Positions 49,302 through 57,362 of a stretch of 64,000 nucleotides of DNA are shown in pieces (within the stretch, counting starts at the first letter, position 1; each line of letters begins with the position of its first letter). The position numbers and the translations under genes were made by a program. The notes below the pieces were generated by a model. The model did not search any database. It was given only the letters and a program-made list of their open reading frames with translations, and was not told the DNA's origin. The stretch is taken from contig JAPLYN010000005.1 in assembly GCA_026395515.1 (NCBI GenBank), positions 175,521-239,520 of the forward strand, read 5' to 3'. This DNA comes from Candidatus Peregrinibacteria bacterium. Its GTDB lineage: Bacteria; Patescibacteriota; Gracilibacteria; UBA1369; LOWO2-01-FULL-3.

Positions 49302-50426
49302 TTACTTATCCTTATTACTCTTCAGAGTTAACTTAAACTCTGAAATTTTTCCATTTCTCCATACCTGAAACGTAACCACGTCCCCAGGATTATAGTTTCT
49401 AATAATTTTATGTAAAGGGTTTTCTAGAGTCACGGGAATGGAATTAACGCTCAATACTACATCCATATCCTTCAAACCTGCTTTATCCGCTGCTCCACCT
49501 TTTTGAATTGCTGAACGTCCATTTCTATCATTTACCACTAATAATGCTCCATGATCCAAAGTTTTATCCAAATCCTGAGCTTCAGATTTAGTCATCATTA
49601 CGAAATTGACACCCAACACAGGCCTCACGATTTCGCCATTCTTTTTCACACTAGCAATAATTGGTTTAAGATCATCAATTGGAATCGCAAAACCAATACT
49701 ATTCGCAGATTCCTGCACGGCAGCATTCATTGCAATCACTTCCCCATCCAAATTAACCAAAGGTCCACCACTATTTCCCAAATTTATCGCCGCATCAGTT
49801 TGAATAAGACCGGTCATATTCTGAATAGCTCCATAATCATTATAAGCTTCTACTTCCCGACCCTTAGCACTGATAATTCCAGCAGTCACTGTGTTTCCAT
49901 ATAAAGCCAATGCATTTCCAATTGCCACAACCTTCTGACCAATTTGCAAATTTTCTGAATCCCCAAGGGTTACCACTGGAAAATTAACTTTTTCAGACTG
50001 AATTTTTAAAACTGCCACATCATCAAAAGGATCTTCACTCAAAAATTTCGCCAAATATTCAGAACCATCAATTAGAACAACTTTGTAATTGGCTTTTTTA
50101 TCTAATATCACATGCTTATTAGTAAGAACTAAACCGCTAGCATCCACAATAAAACCAGTTCCTCCATAAATCTCGTCCTTCTTAGGAATGATCAAAGATT
50201 TCGAATCTAAATTATCAGAAGTAACAATAGAAACAACAGCCGGATCCACCTTGTTTATAGCCTGAACCACCTGAGAATCCTCTATATAAACATGATCAAC
50301 AATTAATTTTCCACTCTCAATTTTAAAATTAGTATTATAAAGACGATCACCAGCGAATCCACCAATTAGACCTGAAACAAAAGCTAAACCTAAAAATACA
50401 GCGACATTTTTTGAGGAATTTTCCAT
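49302..50426 (-). CDS. HtrA/DegP-like serine protease with one PDZ domain
   Basis: 374 aa. N-terminal transmembrane anchor (about 8-27), trypsin-like domain with the triad His105 ('TNKHVI'), Asp136 ('FDDVAVLKI') and Ser219 ('LGNSGGP'), then a single PDZ domain (about 270-365: 'HGALLVVNDRNGRSAI', 'AGLKDMDVVLSVN'). A membrane-bound quality-control protease acting outside the cell membrane. The promoter spacing implies a leaderless mRNA. Confidence 0.94.
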   Translation of the reverse strand: MENSSKNVAVFLGLAFVSGLIGGFAGDRLYNTNFKIESGKLIVDHVYIEDSQVVQAINKVDPAVVSIVTSDNLDSKSLIIPKKDEIYGGTGFIVDASGLVLTNKHVILDKKANYKVVLIDGSEYLAKFLSEDPFDDVAVLKIQSEKVNFPVVTLGDSENLQIGQKVVAIGNALALYGNTVTAGIISAKGREVEAYNDYGAIQNMTGLIQTDAAINLGNSGGPLVNLDGEVIAMNAAVQESANSIGFAIPIDDLKPIIASVKKNGEIVRPVLGVNFVMMTKSEAQDLDKTLDHGALLVVNDRNGRSAIQKGGAADKAGLKDMDVVLSVNSIPVTLENPLHKIIRNYNPGDVVTFQVWRNGKISEFKLTLKSNKDK

Positions 50427-50432
50427 ACAGCT

Positions 50433-50461
50433 AATCTACAGAAAAAAAATCACAATCGCAA
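50433..50461 (-). promoter_or_regulatory. promoter for htrA (TTGCGA-N17-TAGATT), leaderless arrangement
   Basis: Minus-strand TTGCGA (50456-50461) and TAGATT (50433-50438) are 17 nt apart; the hexamer ends 6 nt before the ATG at 50426. Confidence 0.5.
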
Positions 50462-50492
50462 ATTTTTTGATACTACAGCTGTTGACTGAGCA

Positions 50493-50520
50493 TCAACACT
50501 GCTAAACATTCAAATATACT
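50493..50520 (+). promoter_or_regulatory. candidate promoter for glyA (TCAACA-N16-TATACT)
   Basis: TCAACA (50493-50498) and TATACT (50515-50520) are 16 nt apart. The predicted leader is about 54 nt. No riboswitch fold was recognised in it; a GTTGA/TCAAC inverted repeat lies just upstream (50481-50497). Confidence 0.4.
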
Positions 50521-50580
50521 TGCAGAATATCTGAAAATAATCGAGAATGCCGACGGCCTATTCATTAACCTTCTTATCCA

Positions 50581-51822
50581 ATGAGTGCTATCCAAACACA
50601 AGATTCAGAAATTTTTGAGTTTATTGAACATGAAAAGAAAAGACAAAAGGAAGGTATTGAATTAATCCCATCTGAGAACTACACCTCAGCTGCAGTAATG
50701 GAAGCTTGCGGAAGCATTCTTACAAATAAATATTCCGAGGGTTATCCAGGAAAAAGATACTACGGTGGACAAGAAAATATCGATGCTATTGAGAACATCG
50801 CTATTGACCGTGCCAAGAAACTTTTCGGTGCGGAACACGTGAACGTACAACCATATTCAGGCTCACCTGCTAATACAGCTATTTACTTCGCTCTATTGAA
50901 TTTCGGAGACACTGTAATGGGACTTAAGCTAGATCATGGTGGACACATTACTCATGGACTACCAATCGCCTTCTCTGGTAAAGCTTACAATTTCGTTCAA
51001 TACGAAGTAGATAAAAATACTGGAAAAATCGACATGGAAGTAGTAAGAAAACTCGCTCTCGAACATAAACCAAAAATGATTGTTGCTGGTTTCACAGCTT
51101 ATCCTCGCGATATTGAATGGAAGAAATTTAAAGAGATTGCGGACGAAGTAGGAGCAATTTCCGTTGCTGATATTTCCCATACAGCTGGTCTTATCGCTGG
51201 AGGTGCATTGGAATCTCCAGTGCCATATTTTGATGTAGTAATGACTACAACTCACAAGACTCTTCGTGGTCCACGCGGTGCCATGATTATGTGTAAAGAA
51301 AAATTTGCTAAAGCTATTGATAGAGCTGTATTCCCTGGTCTACAAGGTGGCCCACACGAACATATCATCGCTGGTAAAGCGATTGCTTTCGGTGAAGCTC
51401 TAAAACCTGAATTTAAAGAATATGCTGCACAAGTAAGAAAGAATGCTAACCATCTAGCTGAAGCCATGAAGAAGAAAGGCTTCAAATTGGTTTCTGATGG
51501 TACAGACACACATTTAATTCTTGCTGATCTTACAAACAAAGGCGTTCCAGGTAAACAAGCTCAAGCCGTTCTCGACAGCGTGGGAATTACTCTAAACAAG
51601 AACACTGTTCCTTTTGATACACGCACACCAATGGATCCATCAGGCATCCGTCTTGGTACTCCAGCAGTCACTACTCGTGGCATGAAGGAACCAGAGATGG
51701 AAATGATCGCCGACTGGCTCGATCGTGTAATTAGCAACATCGAAGACACTGCTTTGCACGCTAAAATAAAGGAGGAGGTAAAAACTATGTGTTTGAAATT
51801 TCCGGTTCCGGGGATTATCTAA
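50581..51822 (+). CDS. glyA: serine hydroxymethyltransferase
   Basis: 413 aa, normal length. It moves the serine C3 to tetrahydrofolate, feeding the one-carbon pool used by Fmt and purine synthesis. Signatures: 'IELIPSENYTS', 'KYSEGYPGKRYYGG', 'VQPYSGSPANTAIY' and the PLP lysine Lys226 in 'TTTHKTLRGPRG'. The last 4 nt overlap the convergent SGNH gene. Confidence 0.98.
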   Translation: MSAIQTQDSEIFEFIEHEKKRQKEGIELIPSENYTSAAVMEACGSILTNKYSEGYPGKRYYGGQENIDAIENIAIDRAKKLFGAEHVNVQPYSGSPANTAIYFALLNFGDTVMGLKLDHGGHITHGLPIAFSGKAYNFVQYEVDKNTGKIDMEVVRKLALEHKPKMIVAGFTAYPRDIEWKKFKEIADEVGAISVADISHTAGLIAGGALESPVPYFDVVMTTTHKTLRGPRGAMIMCKEKFAKAIDRAVFPGLQGGPHEHIIAGKAIAFGEALKPEFKEYAAQVRKNANHLAEAMKKKGFKLVSDGTDTHLILADLTNKGVPGKQAQAVLDSVGITLNKNTVPFDTRTPMDPSGIRLGTPAVTTRGMKEPEMEMIADWLDRVISNIEDTALHAKIKEEVKTMCLKFPVPGII

Positions 51823-52823
51823 GCATCCTTAATACCACCCTTATCTTTAATCAATGCCGCCATATTGGCCGCATATTTACCGTACAAATGAACAAAATCG
51901 CCACGTTTATACTTATTGAGATCATGCATTTCAGTAAATAAATCTACTACTTTAATACCAGAACCAGCCTGAGATTTAATCCACTCATTAAGTTCTTTAG
52001 TTTTCAATTCAAGCTCTGCTACTGAAAGTGGATAATTTCCTCCACTCCACTCATGTTTTTCAAATGTTCTCTGAAAAGTTTTACGTCCAGACTCATAATC
52101 CCACTCTGGAATAGTACAAGCCACCACAGTCAAATCAGCCTTCTTCGCAGCTTCATACATTGAAGTTAAATTAGCCTTTATACTAGATATACTTTTTAAA
52201 CTTGTTAGATCATTAAATCCACCAAGAATAGAAACACGTTTAATATTTGAATGCATTCCATTCTTTTTTTCTGCCAGAAAATTATTGAAGTTCTTTACCA
52301 TCCAACCAGTCTGCATTCCACCCTTGGCAACCTTGTCCGCACCTTTTAAATTAGGCTCCATTAAAAAAGTGAGTGAATCACCCACAAAAACAGTTTCACT
52401 AATTTTAACAGTTCCCATATCAACATTTCTATCAACCGCTTCAGCCTTTTTCTCATTTTCCACTACAGATTCCTCCATTAAGCCAGATCTATCACCTGCA
52501 CTTTTACTCACCACAGTTCTTCCTTCATAAGCTCTCTTCGTAAAAGGTCCTAATCTTCCATCACAACCATGAGAATTATCTTCTTCTGAAAAACCAAGCT
52601 TTTTTTGCAAATTAAAAACACCAAGAGCTAAACTTTTATCATTTTCAGGATTTATAATTATTTCAAATGGAGGCTTTTTCAATTCTTCCACAAAAGAGGC
52701 GAGAGGTTTTCCATTTTGTTCTAAAAATTTTCTTGTAAAACCAGCTCTTTGCTCGGCAGTTTTTTCTACAATGCTTTGCAAATCATTTTTTAAACCCTCA
52801 TTGTTTTGTGGGATTTCAGCCAT
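51819..52823 (-). CDS. SGNH-like hydrolase with an N-terminal peptidoglycan-binding-like segment
   Basis: 334 aa. The C-terminal half is an SGNH/GDSL hydrolase: Ser150 in 'VFVGDSLTF', Gly in 'AKGGMQTGW' (block II), Asn204 in 'LGGFNDL' (block III), and Asp309/His312 in 'GDFVHL' (block V). Residues about 63-100 resemble a peptidoglycan-binding repeat ('LALGVFNLQKKLGF' ... 'CDGRLGPFTKRAYE'). Possibly an acetyl-esterase acting on wall glycan; however, no signal peptide is visible. It ends 4 nt inside glyA and follows the phosphatase gene region on the same strand. Confidence 0.72.
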   Translation of the reverse strand: MAEIPQNNEGLKNDLQSIVEKTAEQRAGFTRKFLEQNGKPLASFVEELKKPPFEIIINPENDKSLALGVFNLQKKLGFSEEDNSHGCDGRLGPFTKRAYEGRTVVSKSAGDRSGLMEESVVENEKKAEAVDRNVDMGTVKISETVFVGDSLTFLMEPNLKGADKVAKGGMQTGWMVKNFNNFLAEKKNGMHSNIKRVSILGGFNDLTSLKSISSIKANLTSMYEAAKKADLTVVACTIPEWDYESGRKTFQRTFEKHEWSGGNYPLSVAELELKTKELNEWIKSQAGSGIKVVDLFTEMHDLNKYKRGDFVHLYGKYAANMAALIKDKGGIKDA

Positions 52824-52829
52824 ATTCTT

Positions 52830-54407
52830 TTAAGTTCTTTTAATTACCATAATTGTAATATCATCCATTTGCTCATGTCCTTCGGCGAAGGCTTTTACAT
52901 CAGCCAAAATGGCTTTCTTCACTGAATCTGCATCAGCCAATGTGCCGAATTTTTCCATAGCAGCCTTCAGTCTCTCTGGACCATACAGCTCTGTCTTATT
53001 TTTCCAACACTCTGGAATACCATCGCTGTAAATCACCAAATAATCTCCAACTTGGAAATCAATTTCCACCTCATTAACATGCTTAGAAATATCCGGCAAC
53101 ATACCAAGTGCAATACCTCCGGCAGATTTATACTCAGCCATTTTTTGCGCAGCCTTATAATGCAAAATCTGTTCGTGACCGGCACTCGCATATGTAAATT
53201 TCTTCGCAATAGAATCCCATTGCATGAGACAAAGTGTCATAAACATTGTTGGCAAAGTCTTTACTTTAAGTACCCTATTCACTTCTAACAAAATCTTTTT
53301 CAAATCTCCGAGCCCAGCAAATCCATAAAACAAAGCATTGGAAATAGAACTAATAATTCCCGCTGGCACACCATGTCCAGTCACATCACCGAGATACATC
53401 ACCAAGCGATTTTCCACTTTAATAAAATCATAAATATCTCCTCCTATTTCTTCCGCCGGCACTAAATCCGCAGCAATTTGAATTCCATCCATTTGAGGAA
53501 TTTCATTATCGTCAGGAACTAATTGATCCTGAATTGTAGCCGCAATTTTAAGTTCATTTTTCACACGATCATGTTCAATCTTCGCCTCAATACTCTTTTC
53601 CAAATCCTCCGTCATTTTATTAAACGAAGCACCCAAGAAACTCAACTCATCATGAGTTTTAATATCCACACGAGCTTTAAAGTCGCCCTTACCCACCTTA
53701 TCTGCACCCTCTACGAGCTGTGCAATAGGCTTTGTCACCTGTCCTGACATCACGAATGACATAATCATTCCCAGCATAATTCCAAAGACCGCTAAGTAAA
53801 TAATTCTTATGCGCATTCTTTCAATACGATCGTTCAGGTTTTTATAATCAAAAGTGTACTGCACTGAATATTTATCGCTTCCAGAAATCACCAAGTAATT
53901 AAGCAATGTGCCAGATTGCAAACTCTCAATCGGCTTTTCATTCTTATCTACATAAACAAAATCACCACTAGCATTAGTTTTCAAAAAGAAAACTTTTCCA
54001 TCAGCAGTTTGCATAGAAACATTCTTCGATTGAATCTCACTCAGCATTGAAGCATCTGAAATATTACGAGCTTCACCTTCATATTTTTTATCGATATCAA
54101 CACTAGAGTCATACAAAAGTTCACCACTGTAAGAAAGAACTTTAATTGAACCAATATCCGCATTTTGCTTAAAAATTTTAGCCAATTCTCTATTGAAATA
54201 GACGAAACTATTCTGCGCTAAATACAGATCATAATCATAAGAAACTGTTGGTGCAGTAAGTCTCGCAAACGCCAACATATTCAAATAAATATCCTGAGCA
54301 AATTCCTGCTTCTTTTCATTAACAAATAACGAAGCAGCGACAGTAAACAACACCACCATCAGAGTGGAAATTGCGACAATTAATTTGCTGCGAATAGTTA
54401 TTTTCAT
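52830..54407 (-). CDS. membrane sensor with HAMP and SpoIIE/RsbU-type PP2C phosphatase domain
   Basis: 525 aa. Two transmembrane helices (about 8-26 and 203-223) flank an extracytoplasmic sensor of ~175 residues. A HAMP domain follows ('MSGQVTKPIAQLVEGADKVG' region), then a short coiled coil and the PP2C domain with metal-binding Asp residues in 'AEEIGGDIYDF' and 'YLGDVTGHGVPAG', plus 'TYASAGHEQILHY' and 'MDDITIMVIKR'. RsbU-type enzymes dephosphorylate anti-anti-sigma factors. Its start overlaps the SBP_bac_5 gene in ATGA fashion. Confidence 0.92.
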   Translation of the reverse strand: MKITIRSKLIVAISTLMVVLFTVAASLFVNEKKQEFAQDIYLNMLAFARLTAPTVSYDYDLYLAQNSFVYFNRELAKIFKQNADIGSIKVLSYSGELLYDSSVDIDKKYEGEARNISDASMLSEIQSKNVSMQTADGKVFFLKTNASGDFVYVDKNEKPIESLQSGTLLNYLVISGSDKYSVQYTFDYKNLNDRIERMRIRIIYLAVFGIMLGMIMSFVMSGQVTKPIAQLVEGADKVGKGDFKARVDIKTHDELSFLGASFNKMTEDLEKSIEAKIEHDRVKNELKIAATIQDQLVPDDNEIPQMDGIQIAADLVPAEEIGGDIYDFIKVENRLVMYLGDVTGHGVPAGIISSISNALFYGFAGLGDLKKILLEVNRVLKVKTLPTMFMTLCLMQWDSIAKKFTYASAGHEQILHYKAAQKMAEYKSAGGIALGMLPDISKHVNEVEIDFQVGDYLVIYSDGIPECWKNKTELYGPERLKAAMEKFGTLADADSVKKAILADVKAFAEGHEQMDDITIMVIKRT

Positions 54408-55948
54408 TTTATATTTATTTCATCAAAGTAAATCAAACCATCAATTCGTGGCTGTAAATCAAGGTTCTTACTGAAAGCAAAAATCTTTTGATATTCAAAA
54501 AGTGGAACACCATACACATCATCTTCCACCACAATCTTCATTGCATCCTTGAGGTTTTTCAAACGCTTCGCTGGATCCATTTGCACTGCACTATCTTCTA
54601 CCAATTTATCAACTTGAGCATTTAAATAATGGCCTACATTAAAGGATCCTTTGCTATAAGCCAAAGTATTCAAGAAGTCACTTGAATCACCTATGTCAGC
54701 TTTAAATCCAAGGAAATAAACATCTGCATCACCGGCAGAAAGACTAGCCATAAATTTATCATTATCCATATAAGAAACCAGCACATTCACGCCAATTAAA
54801 GCCATTTGCTTACGCACATGTTCTCCAAGCAATTCCAAGGTTTTAGGTAAATGAAACGTAATAGTCATATCCTTAAATCCATCAGTTTCAGCCATTTTTT
54901 TTGCACTCTCTATGTCATAAACATGAGGAAGAATATCTGGATTAAAACCAAAAACACCATTACTTACAAATTGACTAATAACTCTAGAAAATTTCACTCC
55001 GATCACATCCACTAAAGCTTTCGGATCCACAGCCACAGAAAAAACCTTTCTCTTTTCCAAATCTTTAAAAACAGCAGATTGAGTATTGAAAACCAAAAAC
55101 TGCACTTCAAGACTTGGCACACTTGCAATCTGAAAACCCTGATCTAAAACATTTTGCACTCCATCAAAAGGCACAAAATCAAGAAGGTCAGCATCCTTAT
55201 TAACAAGAGCACCAACACGTGCAGATTTATCTGGAATAACAATCATTTCCACCTTAGAAAATTTTGGTTTAGCACCCCAGTAATTATCATTTCTATCCAA
55301 AATTAATCGATCTCCCTGTTTCCAAGAAGAAAATTTATAAGGACCAGTTCCAATCGGATCAATTTGTTTTTTACCACTTTGTTCAGATGCAAAAATTAGC
55401 ACCGTAGAGACCTTCTGCAAAAGCAAAGGATCTGGTTTTTTAGTAATAATTTTAAAAGTAGACTCATCCACAATTTCAATCTTATTAATTGTATCCAAAA
55501 TGCTTGTTAACTGAGAAGTTTTTCCCTTAGTGGCACGTTCGAAACTAGCTACCACATCAGCCGTATCAAGATTACTTCCATCTTGAAATTTCACGCCAGG
55601 ACGTAAGCTGAATTTCCAAGTAACATCGTCAATCATTCCCCAAGAAAGCGCCAATCCTGGCTTAACATTTAAATCTCTATCTAATTTAACCAAAGGCTCA
55701 AAAATATTTATCAATCTTTGACGCGTCGTTGGATCATAGAAAGTAGGCTCAAGCAAAGCCGGTTCATCAGCATAGACTATGCGTAAATCCTCAATACTCG
55801 GCTTCACTGAAGCACCACTCGAGAAAATAGAAGTCATAATACTGTTAGTCTGATTCTCGAAAAATAATTGCCCAGATATCCAAGTAAAAGCCAAAAGGAA
55901 TAATCCATAAGTTGTACCTTTCAAAATTTTACTCAATTTCTCGCTCAA
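54404..55948 (-). CDS. SBP_bac_5 substrate-binding protein coupled to a SpoIIE-type phosphatase
   Basis: 514 aa. It begins with TTG (55948). N-terminal transmembrane/signal helix (about 11-30) without a lipobox Cys, then an SBP_bac_5 fold: 'EPTFYDPTTRQRLINIFEPL', 'SLRPGVKFQDGSNLDTADVV', 'PIGTGPYKFSSWKQGD' and 'RKVFSVAVDPKALV'. No transporter genes are adjacent; the next gene, overlapping by 4 nt, is the sensor phosphatase. A role in signalling is inferred from this coupling. The transcript begins with a perfect palindrome. Confidence 0.88.
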   Translation of the reverse strand: MSEKLSKILKGTTYGLFLLAFTWISGQLFFENQTNSIMTSIFSSGASVKPSIEDLRIVYADEPALLEPTFYDPTTRQRLINIFEPLVKLDRDLNVKPGLALSWGMIDDVTWKFSLRPGVKFQDGSNLDTADVVASFERATKGKTSQLTSILDTINKIEIVDESTFKIITKKPDPLLLQKVSTVLIFASEQSGKKQIDPIGTGPYKFSSWKQGDRLILDRNDNYWGAKPKFSKVEMIVIPDKSARVGALVNKDADLLDFVPFDGVQNVLDQGFQIASVPSLEVQFLVFNTQSAVFKDLEKRKVFSVAVDPKALVDVIGVKFSRVISQFVSNGVFGFNPDILPHVYDIESAKKMAETDGFKDMTITFHLPKTLELLGEHVRKQMALIGVNVLVSYMDNDKFMASLSAGDADVYFLGFKADIGDSSDFLNTLAYSKGSFNVGHYLNAQVDKLVEDSAVQMDPAKRLKNLKDAMKIVVEDDVYGVPLFEYQKIFAFSKNLDLQPRIDGLIYFDEINIK

Positions 55949-55969
55949 TTTTGTTTTTGTTATTTTTGA

Positions 55970-55985
55970 TTTCCGAGCTCGGAAA
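55970..55985. promoter_or_regulatory. perfect 16-bp palindrome in the leader of the SBP_bac_5-phosphatase operon
   Basis: TTTCCGAG/CTCGGAAA is fully self-complementary. It lies 3-18 nt after the predicted transcript start (about 55988) and 21 nt before the TTG start, where a repressor would block early elongation or a hairpin could form. Confidence 0.55.
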
Positions 55986-55994
55986 CATCCCTAC

Positions 55995-56008
55995 ATTATA
56001 CCAAAAAA
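55995..56008 (-). promoter_or_regulatory. extended -10 (TTTTTTGG-TATAAT) for the SBP_bac_5 operon
   Basis: Minus-strand T6-GG-TATAAT; the T-run is the U-tract of the preceding terminator. The -35 position (TGTACT, 56018-56023) lies in the terminator hairpin at 17-nt spacing. Confidence 0.6.
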
Positions 56009-56029
56009 TGACCTGTAAGTACAGATCAT
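56003..56029 (-). terminator. intrinsic terminator after the transglutaminase-like gene
   Basis: 9-bp stem ATGATCTGT/ACAGGTCAT (one G:U pair), 4-nt loop ACTT, then six T on the minus strand. Confidence 0.8.
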
Positions 56030-56048
56030 TGCATCCATTAACAACCTA

Positions 56049-57308
56049 TTAAATCTTGCTCAAAGTTCCCTTCACCGACTCCACCAAACCAGCATCCCCT
56101 ATCTTTTCCGCCAAAACCAGCATTTTCTGATAAACATACTTCTTATTTTTGGCATCCTGTAGCGTTCTTACCCCAGAAACCTGACTCACCAATTCATTAT
56201 ATTGTTTCTGATAACAAGCTTTCTTCATTTTTTCATCTCCAATTGAGCTAAAAATGGCCAAGGCCGCATCAATACTATTTTGATTAAAGAGGTCCACGCC
56301 CTGATTAAACTTAATATTTTTTTCAACTTCATGATCACCGCTCTTACTAGCGTAAAAAAGAGCTTTCTTATAGTCCTTTAAGCCCATGTAATAAGCCATG
56401 GCATTATGATAAACAACCAAAAGCTGCTCCTTGTCCTCTGCTTTATCAAAATAGAAGATAGCAGAATCAAATTTATGTGCATTTAGAGCGGAAACAGCCA
56501 AATTATGATAAGAAATATTTAAGTTTTTAGCCACCATCGTCTTCAAACTACTAATGGCATAAGCCAATTGGGCACTCTTCACCATTACGTCAGGAGTAAT
56601 AGTTTGCACATCTTCACGGAAATCGCTCAAGTCGAGCAAGTTCGTAGAAATAATTTCCGTCGCCGGAAGCACATCTCTATTTTCTGTATATTTCGCGAAT
56701 TGACCATTCGTACACTCAATATCAATTTCACGAAAATGTAGACAGACGTGCTCTGGCAAAAGTTTAATTTGCAAATCACTAACTGGAAATTTTAATGAAT
56801 ATAAATAAATATAAAGCGTTACAATTTGATTACAATCTCCTTCTAATTTTTCTTTATTTGGATCGCGCAAAAGTTTTCCAAAACTGGCAGTATTTATATA
56901 ATGATAATATTTTCCCGGCTCCAAGAACATCATTATTTGGTATATATAAGCCAATTTAACGTCGTCGCCGTCAGGAAAAGTATAACCATGATCTTTAAAA
57001 AAAATTTTCAGTTCATCCAAATTCACCACATGAGTCGCACAAAATTCTTCTAACTTTTTTATAATTAATTGCGTATCAGCATACATTTTTTTACGCATAT
57101 CTTTCGTCAAATAAAGATAGCCTTTAAATTTCTTTTCCAACCACACATTCACAATCATTAAATTCTCCTGCATGAGTTCCAGCAATTTATCTTTAATCGA
57201 ACTCAAACTGTCTGTCGATTTTATATTCACAAAAAACTTATCCACCTTTTTTTCAAAAGGACTGACATATTGCGAAAATAATCCGAAAAACCACTTTAAG
57301 AATTGCAT
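56049..57308 (-). CDS. transglutaminase-like protein with C-terminal TPR-like repeats
   Basis: 419 aa. Residues about 125-205 carry the order Cys-His-Asp seen in transglutaminase-like folds: Cys159 in 'EGDCNQIV', His187 in 'LPEHVCLHF' and an acidic residue in 'DIECTNGQ' (196-202), as in SirB1-like proteins. Residues about 265-400 form helical TPR-like repeats ('YHNLAVSALNAHKFDSAIFYF', 'AMAYYMGLKDYKKALFYA', 'GVDLFNQNSIDAALAIF'). Family assignment is motif-based. It has its own promoter and terminator. Confidence 0.65.
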   Translation of the reverse strand: MQFLKWFFGLFSQYVSPFEKKVDKFFVNIKSTDSLSSIKDKLLELMQENLMIVNVWLEKKFKGYLYLTKDMRKKMYADTQLIIKKLEEFCATHVVNLDELKIFFKDHGYTFPDGDDVKLAYIYQIMMFLEPGKYYHYINTASFGKLLRDPNKEKLEGDCNQIVTLYIYLYSLKFPVSDLQIKLLPEHVCLHFREIDIECTNGQFAKYTENRDVLPATEIISTNLLDLSDFREDVQTITPDVMVKSAQLAYAISSLKTMVAKNLNISYHNLAVSALNAHKFDSAIFYFDKAEDKEQLLVVYHNAMAYYMGLKDYKKALFYASKSGDHEVEKNIKFNQGVDLFNQNSIDAALAIFSSIGDEKMKKACYQKQYNELVSQVSGVRTLQDAKNKKYVYQKMLVLAEKIGDAGLVESVKGTLSKI

Positions 57309-57331
57309 ACTAGAAATAATTTATTCCTAAC

Positions 57332-57345
57332 ATTATAGCAAAAAA
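57332..57345 (-). promoter_or_regulatory. extended -10 (TTTTTTGC-TATAAT)
   Basis: Minus-strand T6-GC-TATAAT (hexamer 57332-57337), start near 57325, leader about 17 nt before the ATG at 57308. The -35 is poor. Confidence 0.55.
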
Positions 57346-57362
57346 TAGAGGAAAACACCACT

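Noticed and set aside
50427-50580. Riboswitch (glycine or tetrahydrofolate type) upstream of glyA
   Set aside because: The leader is only about 54 nt from the predicted start and shows none of the conserved core sequences that I know for these classes.
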